Shown here: in pieces, positions 1 to 6,329 of the stretch
Numbering within the stretch: position 1 is the first letter of the stretch
How the letters are laid out: each line of letters opens with the position of its first letter
Source of the DNA: Saprospiraceae bacterium
Lineage (GTDB): Bacteria; Bacteroidota; Bacteroidia; Chitinophagales; Saprospiraceae
NCBI GenBank assembly: GCA_022842255.1
Contig: JALHPW010000115.1
Location: forward strand, 1 to 10,577
Reading direction: 5' to 3'
DNA length: 10,577 bases
The notes under the pieces: model-generated
The model's database searches: none
What the model saw: the letters and a program-made list of their open reading frames with translations, nothing else
What the model was told of the DNA's origin: nothing
Translations under genes and position numbers: made by a program

Positions 1-1
1 G

Positions 2-262
2 GTACGCGTAGCGTATGGGGCAGATGGGCTAAAGATGACCCAAATTTTAGCCGAAGTGGTAGCTGCCCACCCAGATGTTTTACAAGACCCCTTGGAATCT
101 CGTCCGCAGATTCGGTTTTCTAGTTTTGAGGAAAAATGTGCCGTCTACGAAATCAGGTTTTGGACCCTGAATCAATTTGAGGTGGAAAAAGTACAAAGCG
201 ACCTTAGATTCGCTATCCAGCAGCAAATGCGCGAACAAGGTGTTCCTTTCCCTAAAGATTGA
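2..262 (+). CDS. C-terminal end of an MscS-family mechanosensitive channel (5' truncated)
   Basis: The reading frame is open from base 2, through the internal ATG at 35, to TGA at 260-262, so the gene begins upstream of the window. The visible 86 residues begin with a VAYGAD-like strand and continue with a helix ending HPDVLQDP. Next comes a strand with YEIRFWT and then a helix containing SDLRFAI, ending GVPFP. This order matches the cytoplasmic alpha/beta C-terminal domain of small-conductance mechanosensitive channels, in which a beta strand closing VAY and a final GI-x-FP segment are typical. The pore-lining helices are not in the window. Such channels release solutes on hypo-osmotic shock from the inner membrane. 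The stop codon is only 3 bases from the stop of the convergent transferase gene. The family call rests on the C-terminal domain alone. Confidence 0.8.
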   Translation, partial: VRVAYGADGLKMTQILAEVVAAHPDVLQDPLESRPQIRFSSFEEKCAVYEIRFWTLNQFEVEKVQSDLRFAIQQQMREQGVPFPKD

Positions 263-265
263 CAC

Positions 266-979
266 TTAATCGGTTAATAAATCCAGCCAACGTTTGGCCG
301 GCACCCTTTCCATGGGTTGCCACTCGCCCGTTTCCCAATTCATGGCTTCTAAACCCTTGACATTCAGTTTGTAATCGAACTGCGAGGGAATGTCGTGCGT
401 GTAGCCGTGGTAATAATACTCCATGCCCATTTCTTGGGCAATAATCAGCTCCAACAACATGGTAAGGGTGCCAAGGCTTCGGCGTCCGTGGGCAGGGTTG
501 AACACGCAATAAGTGCCCGAAACCGCCTTCTGGCCCAGGTGGAAAAAAGAACAGGCGATAAGTTCGGTCTCCAAATGCACGGCTAACTCGCGGCCCTCGG
601 TGGGATATATATTCGGATGTTCGGAGTGGATGAACGAGGCAAGCGTGGTGGCTTGTTTTTCGTGGAAGCGTTCCCGGTGCATGTCAAACAGCCGCTCGCG
701 ATCGGAATTGAAACGGGCGGCCGCGCTGATCACGCGCAAGTCGGCATTGCGCCGAAGAATTTGGCGTTGACTTTTGGAAAGCTCAAATTGGTCCAGTCGT
801 ACCCGGAGCGGGATGGTCCGGCAGAGTTTTCGGCGCCAGGTGGAAAAATTGTGCCGCACAAAACGCCTGCCCAACAAGCGCCATCCTTCGGCCAAGATGC
901 GGTCTAGCGCATCCGGGTTCAGCTGAACCATTTCGGCCCGCTCGTCAATTACATTTTCAAGGATGGTGGTGGCGCTCAT
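266..979 (-). CDS. Ate1/Bpt-like aminoacyl-tRNA-protein transferase homologue
   Basis: This 237-residue protein resembles bacterial leucyl/arginyl-tRNA-protein transferases (Bpt/Ate1), which attach an amino acid to the N terminus of proteins to make an N-degron. Matching features in order are a G-x-R-x-x-G-R-R-F segment near residues 32-40, IPLRV at 56-60, the conserved SQRQILRRNADLRV-type block at 70-83, and a GNAT-like core with SGTYCVFNP near 154-162 and GRRSLGTLTMLLE near 165-177. A YYYHGY...FDYK block near 188-204 corresponds to the family's YxYLGYWI...YK. Odd point: the cysteine cluster that normally precedes the xIPxRI motif (HCxxC type) is largely lost; only C53 remains in that stretch. 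It may therefore have a different donor, acceptor or no metal/haem site. The ATG at 977-979 is the first good start. It may be monocistronic and converges on the MscS gene. Confidence 0.72.
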   Translation of the reverse strand: MSATTILENVIDERAEMVQLNPDALDRILAEGWRLLGRRFVRHNFSTWRRKLCRTIPLRVRLDQFELSKSQRQILRRNADLRVISAAARFNSDRERLFDMHRERFHEKQATTLASFIHSEHPNIYPTEGRELAVHLETELIACSFFHLGQKAVSGTYCVFNPAHGRRSLGTLTMLLELIIAQEMGMEYYYHGYTHDIPSQFDYKLNVKGLEAMNWETGEWQPMERVPAKRWLDLLTD

Positions 980-1074
980 GATGGGGCAAATTTCGACAAT
1001 TCTATTTTTCGATTGAACCCTGAATGCGGAATGGGCCTATTATTTTTTTAAATCACAAAAATTCTCAAAATATT

Positions 1075-1095
1075 AACACCGAACGAATCGGTGTT
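1075..1095. promoter_or_regulatory. Perfect 8-bp hairpin in divergent intergenic region
   Basis: AACACCGA at 1075-1082 pairs perfectly with TCGGTGTT at 1088-1095 around a 5-base loop. It lies between the divergent transferase (start 979) and desaturase (start 1270) genes, about 175 bp upstream of the latter. No T-run follows on the + strand; the minus-strand side is AT-rich. It could be an operator or a structured leader element. The rest of the 290-bp gap also holds a 10-bp direct repeat CCTCAAATGC at 1163-1172 and 1208-1217, 45 bp apart, but no convincing TAnnTTTG promoter for the desaturase (TACTGTTG at 1239-1246 is the nearest). Confidence 0.35.
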
Positions 1096-1269
1096 TGGGC
1101 TGGAATAAAAGGGCGAAAATTTCTTCTGTTGCTTGATTTAAAGTCGAACATTGGTCGCGTTGCCTCAAATGCCATTTTGGGCCAGGGGAATTGATTTTTC
1201 AAATAATCCTCAAATGCAACATGCCGGACAAATAAGCGTACTGTTGTGCCAATACACTTATTTTCAAAC

Positions 1270-1998
1270 ATGCCCATTTTCATATTTTTCACAACCCACT
1301 GGTTCGTTTCCATTTTTTTCCAAACGTTTTTCCACCATCGATATGCTTCGCACAAGATGTTCACGATGAACAAGTATTGGGAGCGTACTTTCCATTTTCT
1401 GGCCTATGCATCGCAAGGTTCTTCCTATCTCGTGCCGAAGGCTTATGCCATTATGCACCGGATGCACCATGCGTTTTCGGACACAGAAAAAGACCCGCAT
1501 TCCCCCAATTTTTTCAAAGACGTTTTTTCCATGACCTGGCATACCGCCAAAATTTTTGACGGACTGATTCACAGCACCCTGAATGTGGCGCCCAACTTTT
1601 TGGGCAATTACCCGACCTGGAACTGGCTTGACAAGTTTGGCAACTCCTGGACTTCCCGCTTGCTTTGGGGCAGTGGTTACGTCGTTTTTTACGTCTTCTT
1701 CGCTACGTCCTGGTGGATGTACCTGCTTCTGCCCATCCATTTTTTGATGGGGCCGATTCACGGTGCGGCGGTCAACTGGTGTGGGCACAAATATGGTTAC
1801 CAAAATTTTGACAACGGCGACCACTCGCGCAATACCTTGCCTTTTGACCTCTTGCTGATGGGCGAGTTGTTCCAAAACAACCACCATAAACATCCAAATA
1901 GCCCCAATTTTGCAGCCAAATCATGGGAATTTGATCCCATCTACCCCGTGCTCCGCATCATGCACCGGAGCGGGATTATTCATTTACGGCGGGCTTGA
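1270..1998 (+). CDS. Membrane fatty acid (acyl-CoA) desaturase
   Basis: Membrane di-iron desaturase that introduces a cis double bond into acyl chains to keep membranes fluid. The histidine boxes are in the expected order: HRYASH (H23, H28), HRMHH (H63, H66, H67) and a third box NNHHKHP (H205, H206), with additional likely ligands in GPIHGA (H164) and GHKYGYQN (H173). Hydrophobic segments at residues 2-20 and about 132-162 fit the short bacterial delta-9-type desaturases of Bacteroidota, and 242 residues is a normal length for that group. The ATG at 1270 is preferred because relatives begin with a short M-x-I-x-x-FF segment just before the first membrane helix; the frame also contains a GTG start at 1246. 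No electron donor gene is adjacent. The gene converges on serine palmitoyltransferase across the large inverted repeat, so the two lipid genes end at the same structure. Confidence 0.9.
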   Translation: MPIFIFFTTHWFVSIFFQTFFHHRYASHKMFTMNKYWERTFHFLAYASQGSSYLVPKAYAIMHRMHHAFSDTEKDPHSPNFFKDVFSMTWHTAKIFDGLIHSTLNVAPNFLGNYPTWNWLDKFGNSWTSRLLWGSGYVVFYVFFATSWWMYLLLPIHFLMGPIHGAAVNWCGHKYGYQNFDNGDHSRNTLPFDLLLMGELFQNNHHKHPNSPNFAAKSWEFDPIYPVLRIMHRSGIIHLRRA

Positions 1999-2007
1999 AT
2001 GAAAAAA

Positions 2008-2210
2008 GCTGTTGTAAAGGTTGATAGGGGTTTATGAGGGTTGATAGGGGTTTATAAAAGTTGATAGGGGTTTATGAGGGTTGATGAAGGTTGATAATTA
2101 CACTCGGTAAAGCAGGCATTGTCCACTTTTAGGGTGCAAAAAATAAACCTTCATCAACCCTCATAAACCCCTATCAACGTTCATAAACCCCTATCAACTT
2201 TCACAACAGC
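2008..2210. repeat. Large inverted repeat of 10-bp TTGAT/TTTAT units between convergent genes
   Basis: The left arm (2008-2092) contains alternating decamers of the type TTGATAGGGG and TTTATGAGGG. The right arm (2146-2210) carries the same words in reverse complement. The arms agree from an outer GCTGTTGT to an inner GATGAAGGTT, except that the left arm has one extra 20-bp unit. The spacer is 53 bp (2093-2145). It sits between the stop codons of the desaturase (+) and the serine palmitoyltransferase (-), so it could act as a bidirectional terminator or 3' RNA protector. Copy-number variation between arms shows that the array expands or contracts in units of 20 bp. Confidence 0.85.
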
Positions 2211-2233
2211 ACACAAAACATACGCTAGATAGC

Positions 2234-3478
2234 TTATACCAATACCTCTGGTACAAACTGCTTGTACACACCCGATTGCATTTTCTCGCGGACCGCTGAA
2301 AATGCGTCGAGGGTGATTTGGATGTCCTCTTCTGTGTGTTGTGCGGTCGGAATCAGGCGCAAAATCAGCATTCCTTTCGGGATAACCGGATAGGCTACCA
2401 TAGAGCAGAACACCCCGTAGTTGTCGCGCATATCTTTTACCAAAGCCATGGCTTCTTCTACTTCGCCGTGCATGTACACCGGGGTAACACAGGTATTGGT
2501 ATCGCCGATGTCGAAACCGCGTTCCTTGAGTCCGCCTTGCAACAAGCGCACATTGTGCCAAAGTTTTTCGCGGAGTTCGGGATGGTCGCGGAGCAACTCA
2601 AAACGCTTCAACAGTCCTTCTACCAAGGGCATTGGCAAGGATTTGGCGAAGATTTGGCTGCGCATGTTGTACTTCAGAAACTGGATAATTTCAGGCTGAG
2701 CTGCGATGAAGCCACCGATGAGCGCCATGCTTTTGGCAAAGGTGCTGAAGTAGATATCCACATCATCCGTCACGTTTTGCTCTTCTGCGGTGCCCGCGCC
2801 GGTTTCACCCAACATGCCGAAGCCGTGTGCATCGTCGATGAAGAGGCGGAATCCGTATTTTTCTTTCAGGGTACATACTTCGCGAAGTTTGCCTTGGTCG
2901 CCGCGCATCCCAAAAACGCCCTCCGTAATGACCAAAATACCGCCACCGCTCTCCTCGGTGAGGCGTTTGGCGCGTACGAGGCACTTTTCGAGACTGGCAA
3001 TGTCGTTGTGTGTGTAAGCGAAACGTTTGCCCATGTGCATACGCACGGCGTCTACGATACAGGCGTGGCTTTCAGAGTCGTACACCACCACGTCGTGGCG
3101 GGTGAGCAATGCGTCAATGGCCGACATAACGCCCTGATAACCATAGTTGACCAACAGGCCTGCCGGTTTGCCGACGTGATTGGCCAATTGGGTTTCAAGT
3201 TTATGGTGCAGTTGGGTATCGCCGCTCATCATCCGGGCGCCCATGGGGTAGGCGAGGCCCCAGCGTGCTGCGGCTTCGGCGTCTGTTTTGCGGACTTCGG
3301 GGTGGTTGGCCAGGCCGAGGTAGTTGTTGATGCTCCAGCACACTACTTCTTTGCCTTGGAAAGTCATGCGGTTGCCAAGTTCGCCCTCTAGTTGGGGGAA
3401 CATGTAGTAGCCTTCTGCCACATCAGCGTATTTGCCCAGTGGGCCTGCTTGATTGTAAATGCGATCGAATAAATCCAT
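2234..3478 (-). CDS. spt: Serine palmitoyltransferase (alpha-oxoamine synthase family)
   Basis: A PLP enzyme of the alpha-oxoamine synthase family, predicted to condense L-serine with a fatty acyl-CoA to 3-ketosphinganine, the first step of sphingolipid synthesis. The N terminus (MDLFDRIYNQAGPLGKYAD) and the WSINNYLGLANHPEV and YPMGARMMSG segments are hallmarks of the Bacteroidota serine palmitoyltransferases. Active-site residues visible in the 414-residue protein are H138 in DSESHA (stacks on PLP), D215/H218 in IDDAHGFG, and the Schiff-base lysine K249 in STFAKSMALIGG. The frame extends 34 codons upstream, but the ATG at 3476-3478 matches the family start and the extra residues look like leader. 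The gene follows the cystathionine synthase-like gene by 134 bp on the same strand. The alternative, 2-amino-3-ketobutyrate CoA ligase (Kbl), belongs to the same fold; the N-terminal signature favours the palmitoyltransferase. Confidence 0.85.
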   Translation of the reverse strand: MDLFDRIYNQAGPLGKYADVAEGYYMFPQLEGELGNRMTFQGKEVVCWSINNYLGLANHPEVRKTDAEAAARWGLAYPMGARMMSGDTQLHHKLETQLANHVGKPAGLLVNYGYQGVMSAIDALLTRHDVVVYDSESHACIVDAVRMHMGKRFAYTHNDIASLEKCLVRAKRLTEESGGGILVITEGVFGMRGDQGKLREVCTLKEKYGFRLFIDDAHGFGMLGETGAGTAEEQNVTDDVDIYFSTFAKSMALIGGFIAAQPEIIQFLKYNMRSQIFAKSLPMPLVEGLLKRFELLRDHPELREKLWHNVRLLQGGLKERGFDIGDTNTCVTPVYMHGEVEEAMALVKDMRDNYGVFCSMVAYPVIPKGMLILRLIPTAQHTEEDIQITLDAFSAVREKMQSGVYKQFVPEVLV

Positions 3479-3550
3479 TCTTGCGAGTGGTAAACGGTAA
3501 GTGATGAGTGATGAAATTGCGAAGCTGTTCGCTCTATATCTGGCAATTGC

Positions 3551-3567
3551 AAAGCCTATTTGGCTTT
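3551..3567. promoter_or_regulatory. Small hairpin in the gap between the two PLP enzyme genes
   Basis: AAAGCC (3551-3556) and GGCTTT (3562-3567) form a perfect 6-bp stem with a 5-base loop in the 134-bp gap between the cystathionine synthase-like and serine palmitoyltransferase genes. In the direction of those genes it is not followed by a T-run; on the opposite strand it is followed by CTATTTTT. On the minus strand a TTG lies 19 bases upstream of TAGGCTTTG, which resembles a promoter with a one-base insertion in the -7 box. Whether the two genes are one operon is therefore open. Confidence 0.25.
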
Positions 3568-3612
3568 CTATTTTTGACAATCTGCATGAGAAACTCGAAA
3601 TATCTCAATCCC

Positions 3613-4608
3613 TCAACCCACCTCCACTTCTTCCTCCAAAAAGCCTTGTTGGACCATCCATTTGTCGCTGAAGAACTTGGTGACGTACTTCGAGCCGTGA
3701 TCGGAGAACATGAGCACCACGATATCGTCTTCAGTCAGTTCATCCTGGATCTGTTCGAGGGCCTGGAGGGCTGCGCCGCTTGAATAACCGACCATCATGC
3801 CTTCCATGCGGGCAAGTTCGCGGGCGCGAAGTGCGCTGTCTTTATCGGTCACCTTTACAAAACGGTCAATCAAATCGAAGTCCATATTGGCCGGAATGAT
3901 GTTTTTGCCCGTGCCTTCGATGCGGTAAGGGTAACTTTCTTTTTCGTCGTAAATACCTGTTTCGTGGTATTTCTGCAACACGGAGCCATAGGCATCCACC
4001 CCGATGATTTTCAAGTCTGGGTTTTGCTCGCGCAGGTAACGTCCTGAGCCACAAAGGGTGCCGCCTGTGCTGGCGCTTCCAATGAGGTAGGTAATACGGC
4101 CAGCGGTTTGTTCCCAGATTTCCGGACCAGTGCTGAGGTAATGCGCTTCGCCGTTTTCAGGGTTGTAGTTCTGGTTGATATAGTACGCCCCGGGGATTTC
4201 CTTGGCCAATTGTTCGGCGCGACGGTAATACGATTCCGGGTCGTTGGGTTTGGCCTCTTGTGGGCAAAGGTGTACTTCAGCGCCCATGGCCTTGAGGTTG
4301 TTGAGTTTGTCCTCACTGATTTTACTGGTTACGGTGAGTACGCACTTATAGCCCTTTATGGCCGCTACCATGGCCAGGCTGAAGCCGGTGTTTCCGCTGG
4401 TGGCATCCACGACGGTACCGCCGGGTTTGAGTTTGCCGAGTCGTTCGGCACGCTCGATCATGTGCAAGGCAATTCGGTCTTTAGCACTCAATCCTGGGTT
4501 AAAGGCTTCGATTTTAGCATAGACAGTGGCAGGGATGTGCAACACTATATTGTTTAATCGGATGAGTGGGGTTTTGCCAATTGTCTCAAGGATGTTGTTA
4601 AAAACCAT
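3613..4608 (-). CDS. Cystathionine beta-synthase / cysteine synthase-like PLP enzyme
   Basis: Fold-type II PLP enzyme of the cysteine synthase/cystathionine beta-synthase group, 331 residues. The Schiff-base lysine is K43 in the LSAKDRIALHMIERAE block. The PLP-facing SGNTG loop is at 71-75, the phosphate-binding GSASTGGT loop at 177-184, and the serine contacting the pyridine nitrogen lies in GYSSGA near 274-279. The C-terminal FFSDKWMVQQGFLEEE closely resembles the end of the catalytic core of animal cystathionine beta-synthases, so serine plus homocysteine to cystathionine is the likelier reaction. O-acetylserine sulfhydrylase activity remains possible. There is no C-terminal CBS-domain pair, so no S-adenosylmethionine regulation is expected. 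The start is the ATG at 4606-4608, preceded by two promoter-like boxes. The next gene downstream on the same strand also belongs to a serine-using family. Confidence 0.85.
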   Translation of the reverse strand: MVFNNILETIGKTPLIRLNNIVLHIPATVYAKIEAFNPGLSAKDRIALHMIERAERLGKLKPGGTVVDATSGNTGFSLAMVAAIKGYKCVLTVTSKISEDKLNNLKAMGAEVHLCPQEAKPNDPESYYRRAEQLAKEIPGAYYINQNYNPENGEAHYLSTGPEIWEQTAGRITYLIGSASTGGTLCGSGRYLREQNPDLKIIGVDAYGSVLQKYHETGIYDEKESYPYRIEGTGKNIIPANMDFDLIDRFVKVTDKDSALRARELARMEGMMVGYSSGAALQALEQIQDELTEDDIVVLMFSDHGSKYVTKFFSDKWMVQQGFLEEEVEVG

Positions 4609-4653
4609 GCGCCAAAGACTTATTTAGAGATGAAAGACGGGTGAAATCGGGGG

Positions 4654-4661
4654 CAAAAGTA
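4654..4661 (-). promoter_or_regulatory. Candidate -7 promoter box for the cystathionine synthase-like gene
   Basis: Read on the minus strand this is TACTTTTG followed by CCCCC, a perfect match to the Bacteroidota -7 consensus TAnnTTTG, 45 bases upstream of the ATG at 4608. No clear TTTG -33 box is found 19-21 bases further upstream. The identical TACTTTTGCC sequence occurs just upstream of the AlkD-like gene in this window. Confidence 0.45.
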
Positions 4662-4695
4662 GTTAGAAAAACGCGTAGAGAGACAGTACTTTTTA

Positions 4696-4703
4696 CAAAT
4701 GTA
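4696..4703 (-). promoter_or_regulatory. Second candidate -7 box (TACATTTG) for the same gene
   Basis: On the minus strand the sequence reads TACATTTG, another full match to TAnnTTTG, about 87 bases upstream of the start codon at 4608. The expected -33 TTTG is not seen at standard spacing. It and the box at 4654-4661 may be tandem promoters, or only one may work. Confidence 0.35.
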
Positions 4704-4731
4704 AAATTAACAAAAAATTCCATGGTGTTTA

Positions 4732-4762
4732 TTTGTTATTTCAGAACGGACATATACCTTCG
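4732..4762 (+). promoter_or_regulatory. Bacteroidota-type promoter of the 31-codon small ORF
   Basis: TTTG at 4732-4735 is followed, after exactly 19 bases, by TACCTTCG at 4755-4762, seven of eight matches to TAnnTTTG. This is the spacing reported for Bacteroides sigma-ABfr promoters. Transcription would begin near 4768, giving a leader of about 70 bases before the ATG at 4837. Confidence 0.5.
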
Positions 4763-4836
4763 TGCGCCTTCGCAGAACAATAGATTGGTTTTGTGAGGGA
4801 TGACTAAATCGTTTCACTTTTAATCAAACACACACT

Positions 4837-4932
4837 ATGCTTGTTTTATTTACTGCTTTGGCCACCATTGCTGTCGTACGTTTTTATCCGCAAGTGGTAG
4901 CTTACTTTTCCGCCATTGCTGCCCGTCGCTAA
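4837..4932 (+). CDS. Small 31-residue hydrophobic peptide, single membrane segment
   Basis: An ATG-initiated 31-codon ORF ending in TAA at 4930-4932. The peptide begins MLVLFTALATIAVV, continues with RFYPQVVAYFSAIA and ends in ARR. It would form one membrane helix interrupted by an Arg-Phe-Tyr-Pro patch, with a positively charged C terminus. I do not recognise a family. Support for a real gene comes from its context: a promoter-like sequence 75-105 bases upstream, a strong intrinsic terminator about 50 bases downstream, and no longer ORF in the transcript. A second unit with the same plan occurs at 9348-9437, with short shared blocks in the leader. The ORF could be a membrane small protein, or the transcript could be a regulatory RNA in which the ORF is incidental. 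It is divergent from the cystathionine synthase-like gene. Confidence 0.5.
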   Translation: MLVLFTALATIAVVRFYPQVVAYFSAIAARR

Positions 4933-4984
4933 ATGGGTAGCAGATTTTAATCCCGTTCCGATTTGGTTCTCAAAAAATTAGAGA

Positions 4985-5014
4985 GGCTGACCATTCCCCC
5001 GGTCAGCCTTTTTT
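4985..5014 (+). terminator. Strong rho-independent terminator after the 31-codon small ORF
   Basis: GGCTGACC (4985-4992) and GGTCAGCC (5001-5008) form a perfect 8-bp GC-rich stem with loop ATTCCCCC, followed immediately by six T residues (5009-5014). It separates the small-ORF transcript from the polyprenyl synthase gene, which must therefore have its own promoter. Confidence 0.92.
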
Positions 5015-5025
5015 ATTTGACAAAT

Positions 5026-5060
5026 TTTGTAGCAGATGCCAATTTTGCTGAGTTAGTTTG
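5026..5060 (+). promoter_or_regulatory. Candidate promoter for the polyprenyl synthase gene
   Basis: TTTG at 5026-5029 is followed after 23 bases by TTAGTTTG at 5053-5060, seven of eight matches to TAnnTTTG. The spacing is slightly long. If used, transcription starts near 5066, after the GTG at 5060 and before the ATG at 5084, which supports the ATG as the real start. Confidence 0.35.
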
Positions 5061-5083
5061 TGCCCAAATCCACAACCTTTTCC

Positions 5084-6061
5084 ATGCGCGACCTCCCGCA
5101 ACTCCTAGACCTAATTGCCTCGTTTTCAAAAGAAAACCCCTTTCCAGCCTCCCCCTCTGAGCTGTATTTGCCCTGCGATTACATCCTCACACTCGGTGGG
5201 AAGCGCTTGCGCCCGGCTTTGGTGCTGATGGGACACGAACTATTTAAGGATAACGTAGAAAGTGCGCTCCCAGTGGCTTGGGCGGTCGAACTTTTTCATA
5301 ATTTTTCTTTGATGCACGACGATATCATGGATGCTGCGCCTTTGCGGAGGGGGCAAGCGACCGTGCATCACAAATGGAATACCACTACTGCCATCCTCAG
5401 CGGGGATGTCTTGCTGATTTTTGCCTACCGCTTTTTGGCTCAATTTGAGGTGGCCAGTACGGTGCCTCAATTGATTCAGATTTTCAACCGGGTGGCCACC
5501 GAGGTGTGTGAGGGACAACAATTTGACCTGAATTTCGAGACACAAGCCACGGTGAGCATTCCAGCGTACCTGAAAATGATTGAGTTGAAAACGGCGGTTT
5601 TATTGGGCGCGGCCCTGGAGATGGGTGCCGTGTGCGCCAATGCGTCTATAGAAGAGGCCCAGCACTTGTACGAATTCGGCCGATTGGCGGGAGTGGCCTT
5701 CCAGATTCAGGACGACCTGCTGGATACCTATGGCGACCCGGCCAAATTTGGCAAACAAGTGGGCGGCGATATTTTACAGAACAAAAAAACGCTGCTCGTG
5801 CTGAAAACCCTGGAAACCGCCCCCGAGGTAGATTGCAACGAACTGCGTGCTTGGATGCAAACCAACGCGCAAAACCCGGAAGAAAAAGTGGCAGCGGTCC
5901 GGGCTATTTTTGATCGAAATGGAATTCCAGCCCTGGTCGCCGCCGAAAAAGAACGCTTTCAAAAAGCCGCTTTCCAGCATTTGGATGCGGTGCAGGTACC
6001 GGAAGCCCGCAAAGCCGTTTTGCGGCAGACGGTGGCCGATTTGTTGGAAAGGGATAGTTGA
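5084..6061 (+). CDS. Polyprenyl (farnesyl/geranylgeranyl-type) diphosphate synthase
   Basis: Trans-isoprenyl diphosphate synthase that adds isopentenyl diphosphate units to an allylic primer. All family motifs are present in the 325-residue protein: GGKRLRP (38-44), the first aspartate-rich motif DDIMD (D79, D80, D83) followed by LRRG, the KT pair (169-170), and the second motif DDLLD (D210, D211, D214) followed by GD, then GGDILQNKKT (227-236). The DDxxD box has no two-residue insertion. The residue five before it is Phe (F74) with Ser at -4, a pattern associated with stopping at about C15-C20, so farnesyl or geranylgeranyl diphosphate is the likely product rather than a long quinone tail. 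The ATG at 5084 is preferred over an in-frame GTG at 5060, on family starts and on the promoter-like box ending at 5060. It converges on the M56 sensor gene across an inverted repeat. Confidence 0.9.
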   Translation: MRDLPQLLDLIASFSKENPFPASPSELYLPCDYILTLGGKRLRPALVLMGHELFKDNVESALPVAWAVELFHNFSLMHDDIMDAAPLRRGQATVHHKWNTTTAILSGDVLLIFAYRFLAQFEVASTVPQLIQIFNRVATEVCEGQQFDLNFETQATVSIPAYLKMIELKTAVLLGAALEMGAVCANASIEEAQHLYEFGRLAGVAFQIQDDLLDTYGDPAKFGKQVGGDILQNKKTLLVLKTLETAPEVDCNELRAWMQTNAQNPEEKVAAVRAIFDRNGIPALVAAEKERFQKAAFQHLDAVQVPEARKAVLRQTVADLLERDS

Positions 6062-6126
6062 GTGGGAGAGGTTTATGGGGGAGGGGGCAATCACTTGAAA
6101 TTTTAAAGGTTTTGTAGGGCTTTATG

Positions 6127-6271
6127 GATTGACGAATGAAGATTACATGATTGCTGATTGTTGATGTGAGGTGAGATTTTAGAGGTTTGATGGCTGATGT
6201 ACAGACATCGCCAATAATCCATCGGACCTCACATCAACAATCAGCAATCATGTAATCATCATTCGTAAATC
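6127..6271. repeat. Long inverted repeat (46-bp arms) between convergent genes
   Basis: The arm 6127-6172 is the reverse complement of 6226-6271 at 44 of 46 positions, and the inner 32 bases are perfect. The spacer is 53 bp (6173-6225). Inside it, GAGGTTTGATGG and CCATCGGACCTC (about 6182-6230) form a competing nested stem, and GATGT/ACATC forms the tip. The whole segment lies between the stop codons of the polyprenyl synthase (+) and the M56 protein (-). It lacks a T-run on either side. It probably ends both transcripts or protects their 3' ends; a foldback insertion is the alternative. Confidence 0.88.
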
Positions 6272-6329
6272 AGAAAACCGCTATTGCGCTTTCGCTTTAA
6301 TTCGGTTGGTTTACCTTCTTATTTAAGCC

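Noticed and set aside
1065..1373. 102-codon open frame on the - strand in the divergent gap
   Set aside because: Overlaps the desaturase start, composition is unlike a protein family I know, and no start context or promoter supports it.
1264..1893. 209-codon open frame on the - strand
   Set aside because: Antisense shadow of the desaturase, which carries intact histidine boxes in frame.
2021..2200. Possible CRISPR-like array
   Set aside because: Units are contiguous 10-bp words without unique spacers, and the two halves are inverted, not direct; no cas genes nearby.
2318..3391. 357-codon open frame on the + strand
   Set aside because: It is fully antisense to the serine palmitoyltransferase gene, whose active-site motifs are clear; its translation is His/Val/Phe-rich with no recognisable motif.
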